DNA from: Maricaulis sp965657935
Lineage (GTDB): Bacteria > Pseudomonadota > Alphaproteobacteria > Caulobacterales > Maricaulaceae
NCBI GenBank assembly: GCA_965657935.1
Contig: CBFHQE010000073.1
Coordinates: 1-15,028 of the forward strand
Length of the DNA: 15,028 bases
Reading direction: 5' to 3'
The notes under the pieces were generated by a model. That model was not told the origin of the DNA and did no database searches. It was given only the letters and a program-made list of their open reading frames with translations. The translations under genes and the position numbers were made by a program. Position 1 is the first letter of the stretch, and each line of letters begins with the position of its first letter. Below, in pieces: positions 9,233-15,018 of the stretch.

Positions 9233-10635
9233 AATTCGCCGCTTTGCCTTTCCCGGTCGGGCCGGTCCATTTTGTCGGTATTGGCGGTATCGGCATGTCC
9301 GGCATCGCCGAGGTGATGCTCAATCTGGGCTACAAGGTCCAGGGATCCGACATCAAGGCCAATCCAAACGTCGAACGCCTGCGGGAAAAGGGCGCCAAGA
9401 TCGCCATCGGGCATGCCGGAGAGAATGTCGAAGGTGCCGGTGCCATCGTCGTTTCCTCTGCGATCAAGGCGGATAATCCTGAGCTGGTTGCCGCTCGGGC
9501 AGCCAAGATACCGGTCGTGCGCCGCGCCGAGATGCTGGCCGAGCTGATGCGCCTGAAGTATTCGATCGCGGTCGGCGGGACCCACGGCAAGACGACGACC
9601 ACCTCGCTGGTTGCCGTTTTGATGGACGCAGCCGGTGTTGACCCGACGGTGATCAATGGCGGCATCATTTCCGCCTACCAGTCCAACGCCAAGGTGGGCC
9701 TGGGAGAATGGATGGCAGTCGAAGCAGATGAGAGCGATGGGTCGTTCCTGAAGCTGCGCTCAACCGTCGCCATCGTGACCAATATCGATCCGGAGCATAT
9801 GGAGCACTACGGGAATTTCGACGTCCTGCGAGAGGCCTTCTACCAGTTCGTCAGCAATCTTCCCTTTTATGGTTTTGCCGTTCTGTGCACGGACCACCCC
9901 GAAGTGCAGTCACTGGCCAGTCGGGTCGAGGATCGACGCGTCATTACCTATGGCTTCAACCCTCAGGCCGATGTGCGCATCGAGAATCTGAGAGCCGAGC
10001 CGGCGGGCACAACGTTTGACGTCCGATTCCGCCTGCGTGGCCAGGATGAGGACGTCTGGACCGACATCTTCCTGCCCATGGTGGGCGAGCATAATGTGCT
10101 CAATACCGCTGCAGCCCTGGCGACAGCCCGCGAGCTCGGCCTGACGGTCGAGAAGGCGCGGTCCGGCCTGGCGGATTTTGGCGGGGTGAAACGTCGTTTC
10201 ACCAAGGCCGGGTCCTGGAAGGGTGCCACCATTATCGATGATTATGGCCACCACCCGGTCGAGATCTCGGCCGTGCTCAAGGCCGCGCGCCAGGCCTCGA
10301 CGGGCAAGGTGATCGCGATCATGCAGCCGCACCGCTATTCGCGCCTCGCAGACCTGTTCGATGATTTCTCGACCTGTTTCAACGATGCCGACACGGTGAT
10401 GGTCGCCAATGTCTTCGCCGCCGGTGAGGAGCCGATGGACGGTTTTGATCGCGATGGCCTGGTCGAGAGCCTCGCCGCGCATGGCCACCGTGAAGCCGTT
10501 GCCATTACGCGCAATGATGTCGCTCGTGAAGTCGCGGCTCGGGCCGGTGAGGGCGATATTGTTATTTTCCTTGGCGCCGGTGACATCACCCAGTGGGCCT
10601 ATGCGCTTCAGGGAGAGCTGGAGGCGCTGGGTTGA
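9229..10635 (+). CDS. murC: MurC, UDP-MurNAc:L-alanine ligase
   Basis: This cytoplasmic ligase adds L-alanine, the first residue of the stem peptide. The 468-residue length is normal. The N-terminal UDP-binding domain opens with HFVGIGGIGMSGIAE (14-28). The P-loop is G-G-T-H-G-K-T-T-T at 116-124, where the His distinguishes MurC from MurD and MurE. EADESD (165-170), NIDPEHMEHYG (185-195), GGVKRRF (318-324), DDYGHHP (337-343) and QPHRYSR (366-372) are all intact. The ATG overlaps the murG stop by 4 bp and has AGGAG at 9217-9221, 7 nt upstream. The stop is the last one before the repeat element that separates murC from murB. Confidence 0.97.
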   Translation: MKFAALPFPVGPVHFVGIGGIGMSGIAEVMLNLGYKVQGSDIKANPNVERLREKGAKIAIGHAGENVEGAGAIVVSSAIKADNPELVAARAAKIPVVRRAEMLAELMRLKYSIAVGGTHGKTTTTSLVAVLMDAAGVDPTVINGGIISAYQSNAKVGLGEWMAVEADESDGSFLKLRSTVAIVTNIDPEHMEHYGNFDVLREAFYQFVSNLPFYGFAVLCTDHPEVQSLASRVEDRRVITYGFNPQADVRIENLRAEPAGTTFDVRFRLRGQDEDVWTDIFLPMVGEHNVLNTAAALATARELGLTVEKARSGLADFGGVKRRFTKAGSWKGATIIDDYGHHPVEISAVLKAARQASTGKVIAIMQPHRYSRLADLFDDFSTCFNDADTVMVANVFAAGEEPMDGFDRDGLVESLAAHGHREAVAITRNDVAREVAARAGEGDIVIFLGAGDITQWAYALQGELEALG

Positions 10636-10811
10636 TGGTGTTGACGCAGATCTTTCCTCCCCCGTTTGAGGGGGAGGGGGACCACGAAGTGGTGGAGGGG
10701 GCGCGACGCGCGAGCGGCGCGCTAAACGGCCGCCTGCGGCTGCTCCCCCTTCGACCTCGCCTTCGCCAAGGCTCCGGCGAGCCCACTTCCCCCGTTGCCG
10801 GGGGAAGATAG
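10635..10811 (+). CDS. 58-codon open frame spanning the murC-murB repeat (coding status doubtful)
   Basis: An ATG at 10635 shares bases with the murC stop (TGATG). The frame runs without a stop through the whole palindromic element and ends at a TAG at 10809-10811, two bases before the murB ATG. A GGAGG at 10620-10624 lies 10 nt upstream. The predicted product is rich in Pro, Gly and Arg and matches no family I know; such peptides are what these GC-rich repeats encode by chance when read in an open frame. It is unlikely to make a functional protein. It could still let ribosomes pass from murC to murB and keep the two translationally linked despite the insertion. Listed because of its exact fit between the two genes, not because of coding evidence. 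Confidence 0.2.
   Translation: MVLTQIFPPPFEGEGDHEVVEGARRASGALNGRLRLLPLRPRLRQGSGEPTSPVAGGR
10649..10810. repeat. GC-rich palindromic intergenic repeat between murC and murB
   Basis: The interval is a mosaic of inverted repeats. Its ends mirror each other (ATCTT + C-run on the left, G-run + AAGAT on the right). Local hairpins are CTCCCCC/GGGGGAG (10657-10663 with 10670-10676), ACCAC/GTGGT (10681-10685 with 10689-10693), GCCGC/GCGGC (10729-10733 with 10736-10740), CTCGCC/GGCGAG (10756-10761 with 10776-10781) and CTTCCCCC/GGGGGAAG (10786-10793 with 10800-10807). AGGGGG (10696-10701) can also pair with CCCCCT (10745-10750) to close the middle. Elements of this look are scattered in many alphaproteobacterial genomes. 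It has no transposase and no T-run, so it is neither an IS nor a plain terminator. Copy number cannot be judged from this window. Confidence 0.8.
10786..10807 (+). promoter_or_regulatory. Hairpin holding the murB Shine-Dalgarno sequence
   Basis: The last hairpin of the repeat has a perfect 8-bp stem with a 6-nt GTTGCC loop. Its right arm, GGGGGAAG (10800-10807), is also the only purine-rich ribosome-binding sequence before murB, 6 nt from the ATG at 10814. In mRNA the stem would hide this site unless ribosomes or another structure open it. The structure and the spacing are seen directly; any effect on murB translation is inferred. Confidence 0.45.
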
Positions 10812-10813
10812 TG

Positions 10814-11734
10814 ATGAGTTTGCTGTCCCGCCTTCCAACCGTTCGCGGCAAATACATCGAAAACGCGCCGCTCAAGGACGTTACCTGGCTTCGGGTCGGT
10901 GGTCCGGCGGATGTGATGTATCTGCCTGCCGATGAGGCAGATCTGTCGCGTTTCCTGGCGGAAACGCCGGATGACATTCCGGTGCATGTTCTGGGCGCAG
11001 GCTCGAACACGCTGGTGCGGGATGGCGGTATCCGTGGTGTTGTCATTCGCCTGTCCGGGTCGTTTGCACGCACTGAGGTGCTCGAAGGTAACCGTCTGAA
11101 AGCAGGCGCAGGCGCGCTGGACAAGATGGTCGCCAAGGCCGCGGCGAAAGCGGGTCTGGCGGGCATGGAATACCTTGTCGGGGTTCCGGGCATGATCGGC
11201 GGTGCATTGCGCATGAATGCCGGCTGTTATGACCAGGAAACTAAGGAAGTCGTTGTTTCGGTGCGCGCGATCGACCGCCTGGGTCGCATCATTGAGGCAA
11301 GTCCTCAAGAGCTGAACTATTCCTATCGTCACTGTGACGCCCCGCAAGACTGGATCTTCACCTCGGCGGTTTTCCAGGGCACGTCAGACGAGCCCGCCGC
11401 CATCGAGGCGCGCATGAATGGCATCACGCAGCGCCGTGAAGGCACCCAGCCGATCCGCGAGAAAACGTCCGGTTCGACCTTTGCCAATCCCGATGCGCCG
11501 GGCACGCCGAACCAGCGCCGTTCCTGGCAATTGATCGACAGTGTTGGGGGGCGGGGGTATCGCGTTGGCGGTGCCTTTTTTTCCGAGCAACATTGTAACT
11601 TCCTCATCAATGACGGCACGGCAACGGCGGCAGATCTTGAACGGGTCGGCGAGGATGTGCGTGCCCGCGTCAAGGAAAAACACGGCGTGGATCTGCGCTG
11701 GGAAGTGAAACGGGTTGGGGAGCTCCAGGAGTAA
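10814..11734 (+). CDS. murB: MurB, UDP-N-acetylenolpyruvoylglucosamine reductase
   Basis: This FAD-containing cytoplasmic enzyme reduces UDP-GlcNAc-enolpyruvate to UDP-MurNAc with NADPH, the committed sugar step before MurC. It has 306 residues from the ATG at 10814. FAD-binding signatures are GAGSNTLVRDGG (61-72) and GVPGMIGGALRMNAG (123-137). The YSYRHC segment (169-174) holds the conserved Arg172, GSTFANP (220-226) holds the proton-donor Ser221, and LRWEVKRVG near the end holds the conserved Glu297. This layout resembles the shorter type II MurB more than the E. coli type. A GTG at 10811 is also in frame, but the ATG has the better spacing from GGGGAAG. Unlike its neighbours it does not overlap the preceding gene, because the repeat intervenes. 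ddl follows after 3 bp. Confidence 0.95.
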   Translation: MSLLSRLPTVRGKYIENAPLKDVTWLRVGGPADVMYLPADEADLSRFLAETPDDIPVHVLGAGSNTLVRDGGIRGVVIRLSGSFARTEVLEGNRLKAGAGALDKMVAKAAAKAGLAGMEYLVGVPGMIGGALRMNAGCYDQETKEVVVSVRAIDRLGRIIEASPQELNYSYRHCDAPQDWIFTSAVFQGTSDEPAAIEARMNGITQRREGTQPIREKTSGSTFANPDAPGTPNQRRSWQLIDSVGGRGYRVGGAFFSEQHCNFLINDGTATAADLERVGEDVRARVKEKHGVDLRWEVKRVGELQE

Positions 11735-11737
11735 GTC

Positions 11738-12652
11738 ATGAGCAAACGTATCGCAGTCCTTCTGGGCGGTTTGTCCCCTGAGCGTGAAGTCTCGCTGGTG
11801 TCTGGCAAGGCGGTGGCCGATGGCCTGCGGACAAAGGGTCATGACGTGGTCGAGATCGATGCCGGTCGCGACCTTTATAACCAGCTGGTCGAAGCCAATC
11901 CGGATATCGTTTTCAACGCGCTGCATGGCGAGTGGGGCGAAGATGGCATGGTGCAGGGCGTGCTGGAGCATTTCGGCAAGCCGTACACCCATTCCGGCGT
12001 GCTGGCCTCGGCGTTGGCGATGAACAAGCAGATGGCCAAGGACGTATTGCGTGCGGCGGGCATTCCCTGTCCGGAAGGGATATTGGTCAACCGCTTCGAG
12101 GCTGCCAAGGCGCACGCCATGAAACCGCCCTATGTGGCCAAACCCAATGCCCAGGGTTCATCGGTGGGTGTGCATATCGTCCTGGAAGGCGCCAATCGCC
12201 CGCCGGCCGAACTGGCTGTGGAGACGGATGATCTGGGCGATGAGGTCCTCGTCGAGCGTTACGTGCCCGGCCGGGAGCTGACGGTTGCCGTGATGGAAGA
12301 CAAGTCGCTGGCCGTTACCGAAATCATCCCGAACACGACATTCTATGACTATGAAGCCAAATATGCGGCAGGCGGTTCTGATCATATTTTACCGGCAAAA
12401 ATACCGGCGGAGATTGAAGCCCTGGCGTTGGAACTGGCGCTAAAGGCGCATAAAACCTTGGAATGTCGCGGCTTGACACGCGCTGACTTTCGCTACGACG
12501 AATCAGCGAATCAGCCCCTATGGTTACTCGAAATTAACACCCAGCCGGGCATGACTCCTACTTCGTTAGCGCCAGAACAGGCGCAGTACTGCGGGATCGC
12601 GTTTCCTGATCTCGTAGATTGGATGGCGGAGAATGCGTCGTGTCGAAGGTGA
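11738..12652 (+). CDS. ddl: Ddl, D-alanine:D-alanine ligase
   Basis: This cytoplasmic ATP-grasp enzyme makes the D-Ala-D-Ala dipeptide used by MurF. It has 304 residues. The N-terminus has LLGGLSPEREVSLVSG (8-23) with the substrate-binding Glu15. LHGEWGEDG (62-70), the omega-loop segment KPNAQGSSVGV (135-145), VERYVPGREL (172-181), YDYEAKY (203-209), ADFRYD (249-254) and LEINTQPGMTPTSL (264-277) complete the active site. The Lys208-Tyr209 pair is the D-Ala-specific form, not the D-lactate form of vancomycin-resistance ligases. AGGAG at 11727-11731 sits 6 nt before the ATG. From about 12386 to 12620 the codon use changes: three TTA, two CTA, an ATA and a GTA appear in roughly 80 codons, unlike the rest of the gene. 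This part seems also to carry an ftsQ promoter. The end overlaps ftsQ by 13 bp. Confidence 0.96.
   Translation: MSKRIAVLLGGLSPEREVSLVSGKAVADGLRTKGHDVVEIDAGRDLYNQLVEANPDIVFNALHGEWGEDGMVQGVLEHFGKPYTHSGVLASALAMNKQMAKDVLRAAGIPCPEGILVNRFEAAKAHAMKPPYVAKPNAQGSSVGVHIVLEGANRPPAELAVETDDLGDEVLVERYVPGRELTVAVMEDKSLAVTEIIPNTTFYDYEAKYAAGGSDHILPAKIPAEIEALALELALKAHKTLECRGLTRADFRYDESANQPLWLLEINTQPGMTPTSLAPEQAQYCGIAFPDLVDWMAENASCRR
12473..12499 (+). promoter_or_regulatory. Candidate ftsQA promoter inside ddl
   Basis: TTGACAC (12473-12479), 12 nt, then GCTACGAC (12492-12499). The Caulobacter housekeeping consensus, recalled from the literature, is TTGACGS-N10-14-GCTANAWC; here one base of each element departs from it and the spacing fits. 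It lies about 140 bp before the ftsQ start, and a ddl-internal ftsQA promoter is established in Caulobacter crescentus. A second weaker possibility is a TTAC-N6-TTAA half-match to a CtrA box (12524-12537) followed by CCTACTTC (12557-12564). Activity and transcription start are inferred. Confidence 0.45.
12500..12557. promoter_or_regulatory. Cluster of three GANTC (CcrM-type methylation) sites
   Basis: GAATC occurs at 12500-12504 and 12508-12512, and GACTC at 12553-12557, directly after the promoter-like element. By my hand count the whole window has only about 14 GANTC sites, so three in 58 bp is a marked cluster. In Caulobacter-type bacteria CcrM methylates GANTC and the methylation state steers cell-cycle promoters, partly through GcrA. 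The motif count is direct; the regulatory role is inferred. Confidence 0.45.
12628..12632 (+). promoter_or_regulatory. Ribosome-binding site that decides the ftsQ start
   Basis: GGAGA lies 7 nt before the GTG at 12640, inside ddl. It favours that start over a TTG at 12619, which lies upstream of it, and over a GTG at 12649, which would make a 4-bp GTGA overlap but be 16 nt from the site. Confidence 0.55.
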
Positions 12653-13548
12653 GGCGCGGTGGGCCGAAAAAAGCGGTCCGTCGTAGAACCAGAGCCAAGT
12701 CCGCCGCGGTCCCAGCACCGCGGCGTTTGCGTAATTGGGTCGAGGCCCAGGTCCGTAGTGCGCGTTATCGTGTTGCGAATGCTGCTCGTATGGGTGGTAT
12801 CGCTCTTGCCGGTCTGGCAGCGGTAACCGTGGGTGGCCTGGCCCTGTTCGGCCAGCTCGATGACGTGCGCCAGTCTGTTGTCACTCATTCCCAGGTCCAG
12901 CTCGCCAAGGTTGGTTTTGCCGTCGAGACTATTGATGTTTCCGGCGCCCATGGTGTGATCGCACACAATATCGTTGAGGCCACCGGTCTTCAGGGCGGCT
13001 ATCCGATTTTCGCGGTTGATCCGGATGAAATCCGCGAGCGTGTGGAGGCCATGCCGATCGTGCGCACGGCATCCGTCGCGCGCCTTTGGCCGAACTCCGT
13101 AGCGGTTGTGGTGGAAACCCGAGAGGCTTTCGCCCTGTGGCAGGTCGAGGGGCAGCTCAACGTAATTGATCGTTATGGTGTTGTTATGGGGCAGGCTGAT
13201 GTCATGTCTCCGCCGGATCTCCCGCTCGTTGTCGCTGAAGGCGCCAATGACAGCGTGGTCGAGATTGTCGAGGCACTCGACCGTCACCCGACCATTCGCA
13301 GCGAGGTTGTCGGTGCGGTGCGTGTCGGCGAGCGCCGCTGGAATTTGCGCCTGGACAATGGCGCCGACATCAAGCTGCCGGAAGGTGATGTGAATGCGTC
13401 GCTGGCCATATTGGCGCGTTTGCATTCCGAGCGCGGGGTTCTGCGTCTGGCAGCCGAGAGTTTCGACCTGCGCGGGCAGGGTGATCTGATTGTACGAGCC
13501 TTGCCGGACCGCGCTGCGGCTGCAGGCATGCGGGAGCGCGACGCATGA
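12640..13548 (+). CDS. ftsQ: FtsQ, divisome bitopic membrane protein
   Basis: This inner-membrane protein links early and late division proteins through its periplasmic domains. From the GTG at 12640 it has 302 residues. A Lys/Arg-rich cytoplasmic tail (about 1-50) leads to one membrane helix (about 51-71). A POTRA domain (about 93-163) starts at VGFAVETIDVSG and includes the typical MPIVRTASVARLWPNSVAV stretch. The FtsQ beta domain follows, with VIDRYGVVM (175-183) as its recognisable start. Sequence identity in this family is low, and the call also rests on the position between ddl and ftsA. The start overlaps ddl by 13 bp and the stop overlaps ftsA by 4 bp. Transcription probably comes partly from a promoter inside ddl. 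Confidence 0.93.
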   Translation: MSKVRRGGPKKAVRRRTRAKSAAVPAPRRLRNWVEAQVRSARYRVANAARMGGIALAGLAAVTVGGLALFGQLDDVRQSVVTHSQVQLAKVGFAVETIDVSGAHGVIAHNIVEATGLQGGYPIFAVDPDEIRERVEAMPIVRTASVARLWPNSVAVVVETREAFALWQVEGQLNVIDRYGVVMGQADVMSPPDLPLVVAEGANDSVVEIVEALDRHPTIRSEVVGAVRVGERRWNLRLDNGADIKLPEGDVNASLAILARLHSERGVLRLAAESFDLRGQGDLIVRALPDRAAAAGMRERDA

Positions 13549-14876
13549 GTTTTCTTGGCATGTTCCAGCGCCAGTCTCCCGCCGCGCCACAGGCTGCCAA
13601 GGGCAATGGCGTTTATGCTGCGCTGGATGTGGGTTCTGCCAAGGTCGCGTGTTTTATCGCGCGTACGGACGAGACAATTGCTGGCCCGCGTCCGCGCATG
13701 GTCGGAGTTGGCCACCAGTCCAGCCGGGGTGTTCGTGGCGGTGCGATCGTCGACATGGACAGTGCTTCTGAGGCAATCCGCTCAGCCGTCGAGCAAGCTG
13801 AGCGCATGGCTGGAACCGCGGTGACCGCTGTCAGCGTCAACCTGTCTGCGGGCCAGCCCAATTCCACGCGCATTGCTGCGGAAATCGACCTGCATAGCCG
13901 CGAGGTGACGGCCAAGGACCTGCGTAAATTGTTAAACGGGGCGTTGTCGGAGTTTCAGGTTGATGATCGGGTTATCCTGCACGCGATCCCCTTGTCCTGG
14001 TCCGTTGATGATCATCGCGGAATCCGAGATCCGCGCGGCATGTTCGGGCGCATTCTGGGGGTCGAGGTGCATGTGATCACCGCGGCGGTCGGTCCACTGC
14101 GCAATCTGATGAATTGTGTTGAGCGCTGCCATCTCAACCTCAAGGGCGTTGTCGCAACGCCATACGCGTCCGGGCTGTCTGCCCTGGGCGATGACGAGGT
14201 GAAACTTGGCGCGACATTGATCGACATGGGGGCTGGTGCGTCCTGCGCAGCGGTTTTCGCCGATGGCGCCCTGCTTCACATCGACAGTGTGCCGCTGGGC
14301 GGTACGCATGTGACCTCGGATATTGCGCGCGGGCTGTCGACGCCGATCGCCGCAGCTGAGCGTCTCAAGGTTCTTTACGGCTGTGCACTGGATAGTCCGG
14401 AGGATGATCAGCAAATGATCGAAGTCCCACCGGTGGTGGGGGAGGAGGGAGTCGGGTACGGAACAGCGCCTCGCTCTCTCCTCAACTCCATTATCCGGCC
14501 ACGCCTTGAAGAGACATTCGAGCTGATCCGGGATCGTCTCGATGTTGCCGGTGTGTTGGCCGCCAGCGGGCGCAGCATGGTCCTCACCGGGGGCGCCGCG
14601 CAACTGCCGGGCGCCACGGAAGTCGCGGCGCGCATTTTTGGCAAACAGGTGCGTGTGGCCGGGCCGAGTGGCATCACCGGTTTGGGCGATGCTGTGGCTG
14701 GCCCGGCTTTCAGCTCGGTAGCCGGCATTGTGCGTCGTGAGACGCGTGGCGCAGCAGAAGCGATCTCCGGTCCGCCGCAAATGATGGATACACCTGTCCG
14801 GGAACGCCATTCGCGCCCGCCCGGAGAGGCAAAAGGCGCCGCTGCGATGTGGCGTTGGCTGGCCGAGAGCTTTTAG
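13545..14876 (+). CDS. ftsA: FtsA, actin-like membrane tether of FtsZ
   Basis: This cytoplasmic actin-fold ATPase anchors FtsZ filaments to the membrane and recruits later division proteins. It has 443 residues. The first phosphate motif is LDVGSAKV (27-34), the second is LIDMGAGASCAAVF (225-238), and the adenosine motif is VLTGGAAQLPG (346-356). The FtsA-specific 1C domain lies between the first motif and about residue 180 and contains ILHAIPLSWSVDD (144-156). The C-terminus ends in MWRWLAESF (435-443), the amphipathic membrane-targeting helix, after a short disordered linker. The ATG overlaps the ftsQ stop by 4 bp and has GGGAG at 13532-13536, 8 nt upstream. The gene is followed by a real intergenic region, so ftsA is probably the end of one transcriptional unit, with possible read-through into ftsZ. 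Confidence 0.96.
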   Translation: MSFLGMFQRQSPAAPQAAKGNGVYAALDVGSAKVACFIARTDETIAGPRPRMVGVGHQSSRGVRGGAIVDMDSASEAIRSAVEQAERMAGTAVTAVSVNLSAGQPNSTRIAAEIDLHSREVTAKDLRKLLNGALSEFQVDDRVILHAIPLSWSVDDHRGIRDPRGMFGRILGVEVHVITAAVGPLRNLMNCVERCHLNLKGVVATPYASGLSALGDDEVKLGATLIDMGAGASCAAVFADGALLHIDSVPLGGTHVTSDIARGLSTPIAAAERLKVLYGCALDSPEDDQQMIEVPPVVGEEGVGYGTAPRSLLNSIIRPRLEETFELIRDRLDVAGVLAASGRSMVLTGGAAQLPGATEVAARIFGKQVRVAGPSGITGLGDAVAGPAFSSVAGIVRRETRGAAEAISGPPQMMDTPVRERHSRPPGEAKGAAAMWRWLAESF

Positions 14877-14935
14877 CGGTCTGGCGCGTTAAGGCACGTC
14901 AATAATTCCTGCTCATTTCTTTGCATTTCTTATCA

Positions 14936-14965
14936 CGCTTAACACTCGCTTAAGGCTCATAAGCG
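14936..14965. promoter_or_regulatory. Candidate CtrA-binding site upstream of ftsZ
   Basis: TTAA at 14939-14942 and TTAA at 14950-14953 are separated by exactly 7 nt, the full CtrA box known from Caulobacter and relatives. Each half is part of a CGCTTAA repeat (14936-14942 and 14947-14953). The second half also starts an inverted repeat, CGCTTA-N7-TAAGCG (14947-14965). The box lies about 65 bp before the ftsZ start. CtrA represses ftsZ in C. crescentus; the same here is inferred. A second, weaker match is TTAACCTT (14988-14995), one base off the TTAACCAT half-type site. Confidence 0.6.
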
Positions 14966-14978
14966 AAAAATGCCCAGT

Positions 14979-14983
14979 GAATC
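14979..14983. promoter_or_regulatory. GANTC methylation site in the ftsZ upstream region
   Basis: A single GAATC lies about 35 bp before the ftsZ ATG, between the CtrA-box candidate and the start codon. The ftsZ promoter of Caulobacter crescentus is known to depend on GANTC methylation. One site in about 140 bp could occur by chance, so the support comes mostly from its position. Confidence 0.35.
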
Positions 14984-15018
14984 GCTGTTAACCTTAATAT
15001 CCGTACACGGGGTCGATC

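Larger units (their letters stand above)
14877..15018. other. ftsA-ftsZ intergenic region
   Basis: This 142-bp stretch is visibly AT-richer than the genes around it and holds five of the roughly ten TTAA tetramers I could find in the window. Besides the sites listed separately it has CATTTCTT twice with a 10-bp period (14914-14921 and 14924-14931). I could not settle on a -35/-10 pair and saw no stem followed by a T-run, so no terminator for ftsA is called. Confidence 0.7.

Noticed and set aside
10657..10807. A rho-independent terminator between murC and murB
   Set aside because: The stems are strong but none is followed by a T-run, and murB needs transcription through the region.
9910..11214. 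A 434-codon open frame on the - strand across murC, the repeat and murB
   Set aside because: It is antisense to two well-supported genes and the repeat, is rich in Arg/Pro and matches no family; a long antisense frame is expected in GC-rich coding DNA.
12619..12639. A TTG start for ftsQ seven codons upstream
   Set aside because: The Shine-Dalgarno at 12628-12632 lies after the TTG, so it serves the GTG at 12640.
12511..13590. A 359-codon open frame on the - strand opposite ftsQ
   Set aside because: ftsQ has the right domain order and neighbours; the antisense product has low-complexity composition and no recognisable domain.
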